A stretch of DNA of 64,000 nt. Origin: DATFVA01 sp963747755. GTDB lineage: Bacteria; Bacteroidota; Ignavibacteria; Ignavibacteriales; Ignavibacteriaceae. Position numbers and translations under genes: made by a program. Below are positions 27,271 through 36,027 of the stretch, one piece after another. The stretch covers positions 124,001-188,000 of the forward strand of contig CAVVGK010000018.1 in NCBI GenBank assembly GCA_963747755.1, in the 5' to 3' direction. Position 1 is the stretch's first letter; the number at the start of each line of letters is the position of its first letter. Below the pieces are notes generated by a model that searched no databases, had not been told where the DNA came from, and saw only the letters and a program-made list of their open reading frames with translations.

Positions 27271-28824
27271 TCAGGTTATAACCTGGAAAACTGAATCCAA
27301 TACGGTTCCGTCGACCCATTTTATAACAGCGACAACTTTATCCTTATTAAATTTCGGTTTTGAAGGGGCTCCGCAGATTTCATCCACTTCTTTCTTAAGT
27401 TCCCTGATATCGACGATAGGGATAGAGGTATTCTTAAGTGCTTTAAGCAGGTCTTTTCTTTTTGGATTTATACACAGTCCGCGTTCAGTTGCAATCACAT
27501 CCACAAGTTCACCGGGACCGCATAGCGTTGTAACTTCATCTACAATTACAGGAATCCTGTCCCTGAATGAAGGGATGGCGAGTATTGTACACTTCGAAAA
27601 AAGGCAGTTCTGCCATCCGCCGATACCGTGAAGCAGGTAGCCGTCAGAATGAGTTACAACATTTGCATTAAAATTCACATCAACTTCGGTAGCTCCCAGA
27701 ACAACGGCATCAACCATTGATGCAAAGTTTCCTTTGCCATGAAAGTTGTAGCTTGTAAAAGGGGAGGTGTTAACATGACCTTTATTTTCTCTCATACTTC
27801 TTACACCTTCAAGGTCGAATGTCTGTCCGTCTAGTATATATTCGGTCAGACCTTCTTCAAGCATCTGTACGAGATATTTCGTGCTTCCTCCCCTGACGAA
27901 CCTGGCTTTGACATTTTTTTCTTTCATCTTATCTTTTAAGAAGAGAGCGAAAGCAAGTGCAGTTCCTCCCGCGCCGGCCTGGAAAGAAAATCCATCCTTC
28001 ATTATTCCTGCCTCATCAAGGAAACGGGCAACGTATTCTGCGATTAAGAGACGGTCGGGTGACTTAGTGACTTCCGTAGTTCCGGATACTATTTTCTTAG
28101 GATCACCAAGAGTGTCGACCTCGACTACATAATCAACATTATTTCCCTGAATCTGCCAGGGAACGCAGGGGAAGGGGACAAGGTTGTCCGTAACAATTAT
28201 TACTTTACCGGCGTACTCAGAATCTCCGAGAGCAAATCCGAGGAGTCCGCATGCCGAAGGACCACGATCGCCGGTAGCATTGCCGAATGGATCTGCAGTG
28301 GGCGCAGCGATGACCGCAATATCAATATGGACTTCACCATCCTGAATCGACTGATATCTGCCGCCGTGCGAGCGCAATACTCCCACACCTCTCATCTTTC
28401 CCTCAGAAGTAAACCTGCCTAATGGACCGTTCATACTTCCTTCAATATGATGTATCGTTCCGTTCTTCAAATATTTGATTAAGTGTTCATGCACAGGGAA
28501 TGAAGCGCTGGGGAACCAGCGAATATCTTTAATGCCCATTTCATTGATGGTATCAAAAAGGATATTTGTAAGCACATCTCCGTTTCTGAGGTGATGATGA
28601 GTGGAGATTGTCATGCCATCTTTTATCGCGGCTTTCTTCAAAGCTTCTTTTAAGTTCTTTACTGTTTTATTTCCATCGGCAGGATAATCAATACAGCTGC
28701 TGATGGAAGGTTTAGCTTTGCCGCCTTCAGGTTTGTATTTATTTATTCCCTTAAAAGGGATTTGTGGAATGCCGTTTATTTCATCAGGGACTAATCTGCC
28801 GGCTGCATTTTTTACTAATTTCAT
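27271..28824 (-). CDS. citF: citrate lyase alpha subunit (citrate:acetyl-ACP transferase) CitF
   Basis: 517 residues, the usual CitF length. Matches the family throughout: KPSISSCIDYP near the start, ISTHHHLRNGDVLTN, SFPVHEHLIKYLKNG, GVLRSHGGRYQSIQDGE, IAAPTADPFGNATGDRG, and the end CGPGELVDVIATERGLCINP. The subunit exchanges the acetyl group on the acyl carrier for citrate, giving citryl-ACP. The gene lies 28 nt downstream of the CitD-CitE fusion; together they form a complete CitDEF lyase. The citC ligase and citX/citG for the prosthetic group are not in the window and must be elsewhere if the enzyme is active. Confidence 0.95.
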   Translation of the reverse strand: MKLVKNAAGRLVPDEINGIPQIPFKGINKYKPEGGKAKPSISSCIDYPADGNKTVKNLKEALKKAAIKDGMTISTHHHLRNGDVLTNILFDTINEMGIKDIRWFPSASFPVHEHLIKYLKNGTIHHIEGSMNGPLGRFTSEGKMRGVGVLRSHGGRYQSIQDGEVHIDIAVIAAPTADPFGNATGDRGPSACGLLGFALGDSEYAGKVIIVTDNLVPFPCVPWQIQGNNVDYVVEVDTLGDPKKIVSGTTEVTKSPDRLLIAEYVARFLDEAGIMKDGFSFQAGAGGTALAFALFLKDKMKEKNVKARFVRGGSTKYLVQMLEEGLTEYILDGQTFDLEGVRSMRENKGHVNTSPFTSYNFHGKGNFASMVDAVVLGATEVDVNFNANVVTHSDGYLLHGIGGWQNCLFSKCTILAIPSFRDRIPVIVDEVTTLCGPGELVDVIATERGLCINPKRKDLLKALKNTSIPIVDIRELKKEVDEICGAPSKPKFNKDKVVAVIKWVDGTVLDSVFQVIT

Positions 28825-28825
28825 T

Positions 28826-28863
28826 CTGCTTAATTGTTTTATTGCTTAATTGTTAAATTGTTT
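28826..28863. repeat. AT-rich interspersed repeat (TTAATTG family), citF/citDE junction
   Basis: Runs of the form GCTTAATTGTT...ATTGCTTAATTGTTAAATTG span the 28-nt gap and the last codons of the fusion gene. The same phrase recurs at 37304-37353 and 58101-58150, and a looser version at 31695-31745. Confidence 0.6.
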
Positions 28864-30076
28864 GTTTCCAATCCTTATTTAGCAGATTATTTATTATTGC
28901 TAAATCTATTGTTCTGAGGGCACGTTTTACTACAGGTGGGTCAATCATTTTGCTTCCAAGGGAAACCACACCCAATCCTTTTGTTTCAGCCTCCTCGAAA
29001 GCAATCACGATCTTCTTTGCTTTTTCAATTTCTTTAATGGTTGGAGCAAACGCTTCGTGTACAACCTGTATCTGCCGCGGATGGATACAGCCTTTTCCTT
29101 CAAAACCGAGACTCTTAGCTTCAATTACACTCTGACGCAAAGCTTCCATATCACCTACATCGGAGAAGACAGTATCGATTGCCTGTATTCCTGCTGCTTT
29201 GGCCGCATTAATTAGCATTTGACGTGCAAATATACTTTCACGGCCTTCATTCGTTCTTTGCGTTCCTATGTCGGCAGTATAATCTTCCAATCCTAGAGCA
29301 AGTGCGCAATTATATTTAGATGCAGAGGCAATCTCATATGCTTTAATAACACCGAGCGCGCTTTCTATGATCGGCATAAAATAAATTTCATTTTTAACAT
29401 TATGTTCTTTGCGAAGTCTTTCAACTTCTTTTTCAATCTGAATGACCTGATCAGCCGACTCGCACTTAGGGATGAGGATAACATGGACATTATGAGGAAC
29501 AATATATTTAAGGTCGCCGCAGCCTTTCGGAAGTTGATTGATGCGCACCATTCTTTCAGCACCATAGAAGTCAACAGAGCGAAGTGCATTCCTTACAATC
29601 AGTTGTGCGGCTTCTTTCTCTGAAGGTGCAACGCTGTCTTCAAGGTCGAGGATGATGCCGTCAGGTGAATGAAGTCCTGCGTTAACAAAAAATTTCGGTT
29701 CATTACCGGGAAGGTACAACCTGCTTCTTCGTAGTTTATCCCTGGAAGCTTTATATTGATTTTTTTTATTAAAGGGAAGCAGGAATTCGGTAATTGTCTC
29801 AGGCATAAGTTTCTTAACAACCATTTCAAAACGTGCCGCAATTGTGAAGGGGAGCGCCCCGCTGTCTTCTATGAAAATCTCAGCATTTGTAATACCGAAG
29901 AATTTACACATACCGCTGATCTGCTTTTTTATCGACTCCCCGTACATTACATTCACTTTGCTCTTAAGATCAACCTTTATGCCTCCTGAATTCTTCCTGC
30001 TTATCTCGAAGTAACAGTCAGATCGTACAGAATCCCCTCGTTTCCCGGCGGAAGATTTGTTGCTATTTGTCTTCAT
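28853..30076 (-). CDS. citrate lyase CitD-CitE fusion (acyl carrier plus beta subunit)
   Basis: 407 residues. Residues ~8-105 match the citrate lyase acyl carrier CitD: the region AGKRGDSVRSDCYFEIS has a Ser-Asp (Ser19) where CitD carries the phosphoribosyl-dephospho-CoA arm, followed by KVNVMYGESIKKQI and EDSGALPFTIAARFE (CitD: 'DKGALDCILRARLE'). Residues ~112-400 are a full CitE lyase: RRSRLYLPGNEPKFFVNA, GIILDLEDSVAPSEK, VRINQL, IPKCESADQV, IIESALGV, LGLEDYTADIG and GFEGKGCIHPRQI. CitE cleaves citryl-ACP to acetyl-ACP and oxaloacetate. The two are normally separate genes citD and citE; here they are one chain. Both halves look intact. Confidence 0.88.
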   Translation of the reverse strand: MKTNSNKSSAGKRGDSVRSDCYFEISRKNSGGIKVDLKSKVNVMYGESIKKQISGMCKFFGITNAEIFIEDSGALPFTIAARFEMVVKKLMPETITEFLLPFNKKNQYKASRDKLRRSRLYLPGNEPKFFVNAGLHSPDGIILDLEDSVAPSEKEAAQLIVRNALRSVDFYGAERMVRINQLPKGCGDLKYIVPHNVHVILIPKCESADQVIQIEKEVERLRKEHNVKNEIYFMPIIESALGVIKAYEIASASKYNCALALGLEDYTADIGTQRTNEGRESIFARQMLINAAKAAGIQAIDTVFSDVGDMEALRQSVIEAKSLGFEGKGCIHPRQIQVVHEAFAPTIKEIEKAKKIVIAFEEAETKGLGVVSLGSKMIDPPVVKRALRTIDLAIINNLLNKDWKQTI

Positions 30077-30250
30077 TTATTTCTTCATTTCCATACTGTG
30101 GGTTATACATAATGAATGTTAGCAATAACAATAATTTGTCTGACTCAAATTTAGCAAATTAAAGGTTAATACTATAAATCATAAATGAAAATGTCCTGAA
30201 GGCATTACATTCAGATTGGTTGAAACGGTCTCAAAAAGATTGCCCCGCTT

Positions 30251-31690
30251 TTAAGAAACCACGGTCAGTTTATTCATAAATTCCCGGGCTGTAAGCTGGT
30301 CGCATTTAAAGATAAGCTCTTTAACTTCCCTCTGTCTCCGCGGTATTAGAAGCTTTTCGGATAATGCGTTAAATTTATTTTCGAGATCTTCAATTGTCAT
30401 CGGTTCCCTTGGATCGCCTTTAGGATATTCCAGGTATTCTGAGTATTCTTTACCATCTTTGGTTTTTACAATTACCTTGCTCGGCTGTTTTGCAGGGAAC
30501 ATTTTCTCAAATTCCTCGGAAGGTTCGCCTTTTATTTTATCGATAACTTCCCAGATTCTCGGATCCTTCATTTTTTCATCTGAGAAAGATTGAGTGGTTA
30601 TTTTATGATCGACCAATGCAGCAGCGATACAGTAAGGGAGGGAATGATCTGCAGTTTCCCTCGATTCAGGTCTGTACTTATGGGGACCGAATAAAATATC
30701 ATATGCCTGCGCCAGCGTCGTCAGTGTAACCGTATCTATCTGATCGTAATAAATATTATTCTTTGTTACTACATTGAGAGTAGCGGAAAGATGTGTGTGT
30801 GTAAGTGCCTCGGTAGGAAATGCTTTCATTCCGCATTCCAGAATTTTATAATTATCACCCAGTCCGTCGGTCAGCTTCCCGATATTCCACTTCCATTCAG
30901 AAAGACCATCGCGTCCCTGCATCTTTACGGGCGACATCTTTTGTTCCTTAGCGTCCCAGCCAAGGAATGTATCCATAAAACCTTCTTTCCCCTCAAATAC
31001 TGCCTCTGTTCCTGTGTAGCCTCTCTGAGCCATCAATGCTGCGAATACACCCGACTGTACCGCCATCGGATCGACGGTATTTTTCATCATTGTTAATTTG
31101 CCCGCAGTGGGACAGCCTATCGTATGATTGTGACTGCCGTTTATTCCTATTGCATTGACCATCTGATCGATAGTCAGTCCCAGTACTTTTCCTGCAACTA
31201 CAGGCGAAACAAACTGGGTAAGCGCTGCATGGTGCCATTTTCGCTCACGTATGCCGGGTACTGCGAATTCACAAAGTCGCTGTTCAAATTCATATGCAAG
31301 AACAACAGCGGTAATAACGTCCTTCATAGATGCCGAGGTCATCTCAGCCGTTGAGAGTGCTGCCGGAATCAGATCAGATGGATGAGAAGGATCTTCTTTC
31401 CAGTATATATCATTAAAATCGAGGGCGCGTATCATCAATGAATTAACGAGGGCAGCGTTGACTGCAGGTATTTTATCCCCGAATCCTATTAGCGTAGCTT
31501 CCGGTTTTCCTCCCATTTCCAGGTAAATATCCCTCAGGATATTAACATCTTTTGTATGATAGCCGCCGTAAGCGCAGCCGATTGAATCGTACAGGAAATA
31601 TTTTACTTTATTTATTACCTCAGAGGGCAGATCCTCATATTTTAAGTTTACAGCAAATTCGGATATTGTTCTTGAGATGGATTTATTCAT
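30251..31690 (-). CDS. MmgE/PrpD family protein (2-methylcitrate dehydratase-like)
   Basis: 479 residues, all-helical N-terminal domain of the family: NLKYEDLPSEVINKVKYFLYDSIGCAYGG, ALVNSLMIRALDFNDIYWKEDPSHPSDLIPAAL in part, GINGSHNHTIG, MKNTVDPMAVQSGVFAALMAQRGYTG, and the later FPTEALTHTHLSA. PrpD dehydrates 2-methylcitrate, and some family members dehydrate citrate. Here it lies in a citrate cluster between aconitase (50 nt) and the CitD-CitE fusion (174 nt), and no methylcitrate synthase or PrpB is present, so a role on citrate or a related tricarboxylate is more likely than propionate use. Substrate is inference. Confidence 0.85.
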   Translation of the reverse strand: MNKSISRTISEFAVNLKYEDLPSEVINKVKYFLYDSIGCAYGGYHTKDVNILRDIYLEMGGKPEATLIGFGDKIPAVNAALVNSLMIRALDFNDIYWKEDPSHPSDLIPAALSTAEMTSASMKDVITAVVLAYEFEQRLCEFAVPGIRERKWHHAALTQFVSPVVAGKVLGLTIDQMVNAIGINGSHNHTIGCPTAGKLTMMKNTVDPMAVQSGVFAALMAQRGYTGTEAVFEGKEGFMDTFLGWDAKEQKMSPVKMQGRDGLSEWKWNIGKLTDGLGDNYKILECGMKAFPTEALTHTHLSATLNVVTKNNIYYDQIDTVTLTTLAQAYDILFGPHKYRPESRETADHSLPYCIAAALVDHKITTQSFSDEKMKDPRIWEVIDKIKGEPSEEFEKMFPAKQPSKVIVKTKDGKEYSEYLEYPKGDPREPMTIEDLENKFNALSEKLLIPRRQREVKELIFKCDQLTAREFMNKLTVVS

Positions 31691-31740
31691 ATTAAATTAT
31701 TCAATTACTCATTTGTTAATTATAAATTATAGATTCTTAA

Positions 31741-33702
31741 TTATAAATTATTCCTTACCCATTCCTCCAGGCCGCCGAATACTATCAGCTCCTGTGCCGG
31801 AACGCCGACAGGGTCGATTGAATAAGATTTCTGGTCGGCTATTATCTTTGATTTAGTAAAGTTTATCTCTGCCGAGATGCCGGTTTTAACGGTTAGTTTA
31901 CCCTTACCGTATTTTGCTTTAAGGTCATTCACAAGTTTCGGACATTCGATAATAAGAAAACCGTTGTTCAGTGCATTACGTTTATATGTCTCACTGAATG
32001 ACCCTGCTATTACCAGTTTTATTCCCCGGTATTTCAAAGCAGTCGCAGCCTGCTCACGTGATGAGCCTGTTCCAAAATTAAAACCACCGACAAGTATATC
32101 TCCCTCATTCACAATTTTGGCGAATTCAGGATCGTAATTTTCCATTACGACTTCAGCCTGCTGCTCAGGAGTAAAGTCATCTATGTAAGTGTATTTACCC
32201 GGATAAATTCCGTCAGTATTCAGGTTATCCTGGCCGCAGAAGATCAGTTCACCTTTGAGAACTTTCTGGAAGCCTTCAATTATTTTCACTTCTCCGGATT
32301 CTGATTCCTGTTTCTCATTAACCTTTATATCACCCAGCAGAGTCTGATTCTGCTCAGTCCATTTAAATGATATATTTCCTGCAATGGCTGACGAAGCAAC
32401 CACTGCCGGAGAAGCGAGATAAGCCTGTGCGTTCGGCGAACCCATTCTTCCTTTAAAGTTTCTGTTCGTGGCTGATATTCCTACCTCACCGTCTTCAAGC
32501 AGACCGACTCCCAATCCTATACAGGGACCGCATCCTGGAGGGAGGGGGATTGCACCGGCTTCAACAAGTGTCTGCCAGTAACCCTGCTTTTCACTCTCTG
32601 CCTGTACTTCACTTGAAGCCGCAGCAATATAGAACTGCACACCATCAGCAATTTTCTTCCCCTTTACTATTGCGGCTGCTTCGGCAATATCGTCAACCCT
32701 GCTGTTCACACAGGATACGAGATAGGCCTTGTTAATCTTTACATCATTAAGTCCTGAAACAGGGGTCATCGTTTTAACAGTATTCGGTCCTGATACAAGG
32801 GGTTCAATTGTCGACAGGTCTATTGTAAGTTCTTTTGCATAAAATGCATCGCTGTCTGCCGCGGGGTGATTCTTTTCAAGTTCTTCAATATGCTTTGAAT
32901 TCATCCTTGGATGAGTGCCATTACCATCGGCATCGGAATTAACTTTCTCAGGACCGCGCCGGGCTATAAAGTCCGCTCTCTTTTTCAGCCAGTCGATTGT
33001 TCTTTCGTCAATTATAAAAACTCCTGCAAGTGCACCCCATTCGGTGGTCATATTGGCAATTGTCAATCTTTCCTCGATAGAGAGATTTCTAACTCCTTCT
33101 CCCGTGAACTCAATAGCATGATTAAGCACTTCATCATTATTGAAGAAACCGCAGAGGGCGATTATAAGATCCTTACCTGTCACTCCCTTTCTGAGTTTTC
33201 CCTTTAATTCAACCTTTGCAATGGGAGGGACCTGCCACCAGGTTCTTCCCGTAGCCCACAAAGCAGCGGCATCTGTCCTTACGACAGGAGTACCGAGACA
33301 GCCGATTCCGCCATACATATTAGAGTGACTATCTGAAGCAACTGCCATTGTACCTGGCCACGCATAACCCTCCTCCACCATAATCTGGTGCCCGATTCCC
33401 CGACCCGCCGGATAGAAATCCGCGCCCATACTCTTCGAGAATTCCTCAATCTTCCTGTACTTCTCAAGGTTTTTTTCGCTTTTATCCTGAACGTTATGAT
33501 CGAGTGTATGAACAACCTGCCTGGGGTTAGCAAGCCGGCTTGCGCCTATTGATCTGAATTTTGGAATTACTGCGCCGGTATTATCGTGCGTCATAACATA
33601 AGCGGGACGAATTGAAAGGTAGTCGCCTGCATGAACCTTCTGATCCGGTTCTAATCCTACCGCAAATTTCTGTGCAATCTTTTCAATCAGTGTTTGGGAC
33701 AT
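31741..33702 (-). CDS. aconitate hydratase
   Basis: 653 residues, the size of the bacterial 'mitochondrial-type' aconitase subgroup. Cluster-ligand cysteines are in SCVNSRVDDI and GCGPCIGLG; substrate residues include DHNVQ near residue 70, SDSHSNMYGGIGCLG, TNRNFKGRMGSPNAQ, and in the swivel domain GGFNFGTGSSREQAATAL. It interconverts citrate and isocitrate using a [4Fe-4S] cluster. It sits between the HD-domain gene (27 nt) and the MmgE/PrpD gene (50 nt), and is flanked in the cluster by citrate lyase and isocitrate dehydrogenase, giving a contiguous route citrate-isocitrate-2-oxoglutarate. Confidence 0.95.
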   Translation of the reverse strand: MSQTLIEKIAQKFAVGLEPDQKVHAGDYLSIRPAYVMTHDNTGAVIPKFRSIGASRLANPRQVVHTLDHNVQDKSEKNLEKYRKIEEFSKSMGADFYPAGRGIGHQIMVEEGYAWPGTMAVASDSHSNMYGGIGCLGTPVVRTDAAALWATGRTWWQVPPIAKVELKGKLRKGVTGKDLIIALCGFFNNDEVLNHAIEFTGEGVRNLSIEERLTIANMTTEWGALAGVFIIDERTIDWLKKRADFIARRGPEKVNSDADGNGTHPRMNSKHIEELEKNHPAADSDAFYAKELTIDLSTIEPLVSGPNTVKTMTPVSGLNDVKINKAYLVSCVNSRVDDIAEAAAIVKGKKIADGVQFYIAAASSEVQAESEKQGYWQTLVEAGAIPLPPGCGPCIGLGVGLLEDGEVGISATNRNFKGRMGSPNAQAYLASPAVVASSAIAGNISFKWTEQNQTLLGDIKVNEKQESESGEVKIIEGFQKVLKGELIFCGQDNLNTDGIYPGKYTYIDDFTPEQQAEVVMENYDPEFAKIVNEGDILVGGFNFGTGSSREQAATALKYRGIKLVIAGSFSETYKRNALNNGFLIIECPKLVNDLKAKYGKGKLTVKTGISAEINFTKSKIIADQKSYSIDPVGVPAQELIVFGGLEEWVRNNL

Positions 33703-33729
33703 AGTTAACTCCTATGTATTGTCATTATA

Positions 33730-34263
33730 CTAGGCTTTAAAAGGTTCGAATGAAACAAAATCTGCATGGTGTACAATTATAGCTTCGACACTTCTTTTAG
33801 CCAGGTCGCCTTCTTTAGCGTGATAGGCTATAATATGCTGAACCTCAGGGGGCAGACCAAAACGGTCGGCGATAGATACTCCGCTGAAAGGATGTCTCAA
33901 CAGTTTCCCGGCTTTGCTCGTTGTAAGTTTGCCGTCGACTTTATCATATTCAAGCAGCTTACCCACGTCAATAAGTATTGCTCCCGAAACAAGAATATCC
34001 ATATCGATCTTTATCTCGCTGCCGAAGTTCTCTTTCATTCTTTTTGCAATATCAACAGATAACTGTACCGCGGTTCTTTTATGGTTCATAAAAGATACTT
34101 TACAGTCGTTTATGAGCAGAGTGAAGGGAATTACCTCAAGGTCATCGGTATTAAGGACACTATTCTCAACTGCATAAATCCAGCACTGAATAGTTTTCTC
34201 CTTCAGTTCTTCATTTTTAATCCATTCCAGCTCAGGCCAGATTTTTAATATCTTATCACGCAT
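33730..34263 (-). CDS. HD-domain protein of the citrate cluster, HD doublet altered to ID
   Basis: 177 residues. The helical layout of an HD phosphohydrolase is clear: NHKRTAV (first His), then GAILIDVGKLLE where the canonical HD-I-G-K would give HD but here reads ID, then LLRHPFSGVSIADRFGLP and AYHAKEGD, and a final HHADFVSFEPF. The loss of the metal-binding His of the HD pair suggests altered or no hydrolase activity; it could be a nucleotide-binding regulator. It is 11 nt from the CstA gene and 27 nt from aconitase, so it is part of the operon. Substrate unknown. Confidence 0.75.
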   Translation of the reverse strand: MRDKILKIWPELEWIKNEELKEKTIQCWIYAVENSVLNTDDLEVIPFTLLINDCKVSFMNHKRTAVQLSVDIAKRMKENFGSEIKIDMDILVSGAILIDVGKLLEYDKVDGKLTTSKAGKLLRHPFSGVSIADRFGLPPEVQHIIAYHAKEGDLAKRSVEAIIVHHADFVSFEPFKA

Positions 34264-34274
34264 AGGTTCCTCAG

Positions 34275-35921
34275 TTATCCGGTGATTAATTTTTCTTTAA
34301 TTTTTTCAGGCTTCTTATGCATCAGCACTGAATAAGCTTTTATACCAAGCAGCACGGCAAGCAAAAACAAAAGCACTGATATAAAAGAAAGCGTATAATG
34401 ACCATTCGAAAAATTAGTGTAGAACAGCATTGCAAGTGCTGTAAGTGTAACGCTGAACATAAACAGCATTGGAATTAAAGCAAAAAGGTAATTTTCTTTC
34501 AGGTCTGCAACCCAGACAGTAATCGCCAGTAATGCGAGGGCTGCAAGGAGCTGGTTAGCACTTCCGAACACAGGCCAGATTGACATAGTCTGGCCGCTGA
34601 AAGTTAATGCAGCTCCAAAAAATACTGTAATTGCTGTCGCTGCAAACCTGTTCTTTACAAGAAACGACTGCTCCTTAGTACCGCTTACCTCAAAAAATTC
34701 CTGGAAGGCATATCTGCCTAATCTTGTTGCCGTATCAAGAGATGTTAACGCAAAGGCGGCAACAGCAAGGGCTACAAAGTTCGTCGCTGTTGAAGCACTT
34801 ACTGAAATGAAAGGAATGCTTTCTATGAAGGCTGCAACTCCTATTGAGAAGGCTGTTACGGGTCCCTTATTGATAAGTATATCGGTAAACTGTGTACTTC
34901 CAAGAGCTGATACTGCGATGAGGGCTAACACAGCAAGCACGCCTTCAATCAGCATACCTCCATACCCGATTAACTTACCGTCCGTCTCTTTATTAAGCTG
35001 TTTAGCAGTAGTACCGCTGGCAACGATGGAATGAAATCCGCTGACCGCACCGCAGGCCACGGTTACAAAAAGAGCGGGGAAGAGGTAGCCGACCTTATCG
35101 AGACTGAAAGATGCGACTGCAGGGATGTTCATATGAGGAGAAGCAAATAAAACTCCTACTACACCGCCCAGCATTAAAGCATATAAAAAATAAGAGTTCA
35201 GATAATCACGCGGCTGCAGTAAAATCCATACCGGAGTTACTGAGGCAATGAAAATATATGCGAAAAGTATAAACTCCCATGTCAGCTTCGAGAGATGAAG
35301 AGGGAACATTTCACCCAGCGGGATACATCCGAATAATAAAACTACTCCCACAATAGAGGCAATCCACAACGGTACTTTAACCCTGTAAATTGCTATTCCG
35401 AACAATACAGCAAGGAGCATAAATAATATTGATGAAGTACCCGCAGCCGGAATGCTTGTGAAAGTATCTGCAACTATAATTGCGAAAACAGCAACAACCA
35501 GAACGAGCGTTGCCCAGGCGAAAAGAAGGAAAAGTTTTTTCCCGCTTATCCCGATATATTTTTCAATTATATAACCGATTGATTTCGATTGATGGCGTAT
35601 TGAGGCAATGATGCTTGTAAAGTCGTGCACCCCTCCAATAAAAACCGCTCCGAACAGAACCCAGATATAAACGGGGATCCATCCGAATCCTGCTGCAATA
35701 ACGGGACCTACTATTGGTCCGGCACCGGCGATTGAGGCAAAATGATGACCCAGCAAGACAGGTGATTTAGCAGGAACATAATCAACTCCATCGTACAATT
35801 TATGCGAAGGGGTTTCCTGTTCATCGCTTACTTTCAGCTTGCGGGAAATGAATGTACCATATAAACGGTAGGCTATTGCATAGAAGACGATAGCAAATAG
35901 AATAAGTATAATTCCGTTCAT
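34275..35921 (-). CDS. CstA family carbon-starvation / pyruvate-type transporter
   Basis: 548 residues with about 15 membrane helices. Motifs: SPVLLGHHFASIAGAGPIVG near residue 55 and GGVHDFTSIIASIRHQSKSI (family signature), GAVSGFHSIVASGTTAKQL, and a C-terminal basic tail. Family members CstA and BtsT carry peptides or pyruvate. In this cluster a small organic acid (pyruvate or a related acid) is plausible but not shown. Located between the HD-domain gene and isocitrate dehydrogenase. It is shorter than E. coli CstA (about 700 aa). Confidence 0.88.
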   Translation of the reverse strand: MNGIILILFAIVFYAIAYRLYGTFISRKLKVSDEQETPSHKLYDGVDYVPAKSPVLLGHHFASIAGAGPIVGPVIAAGFGWIPVYIWVLFGAVFIGGVHDFTSIIASIRHQSKSIGYIIEKYIGISGKKLFLLFAWATLVLVVAVFAIIVADTFTSIPAAGTSSILFMLLAVLFGIAIYRVKVPLWIASIVGVVLLFGCIPLGEMFPLHLSKLTWEFILFAYIFIASVTPVWILLQPRDYLNSYFLYALMLGGVVGVLFASPHMNIPAVASFSLDKVGYLFPALFVTVACGAVSGFHSIVASGTTAKQLNKETDGKLIGYGGMLIEGVLAVLALIAVSALGSTQFTDILINKGPVTAFSIGVAAFIESIPFISVSASTATNFVALAVAAFALTSLDTATRLGRYAFQEFFEVSGTKEQSFLVKNRFAATAITVFFGAALTFSGQTMSIWPVFGSANQLLAALALLAITVWVADLKENYLFALIPMLFMFSVTLTALAMLFYTNFSNGHYTLSFISVLLFLLAVLLGIKAYSVLMHKKPEKIKEKLITG

Positions 35922-35956
35922 AATGATATCCTCCCTTAAATATGAAACGAATTAGA

Positions 35957-35986
35957 GATTGCTTCACCCGAAGACTCGCCCGCAAT
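35957..35986. repeat. interspersed repeat copy (ATTGCTTC...CGCAAT family), degenerate
   Basis: GATTGCTTCACCCGAAGACTCGCCCGCAAT-type sequence in the 106-nt gap between the isocitrate dehydrogenase and cstA-like genes. It is longer in the middle than the other copies, as if two half-units were joined. Confidence 0.5.
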
Positions 35987-36027
35987 GAAATAACAGGAAC
36001 ACTCACTGCTAATGACGATGTCGACAA

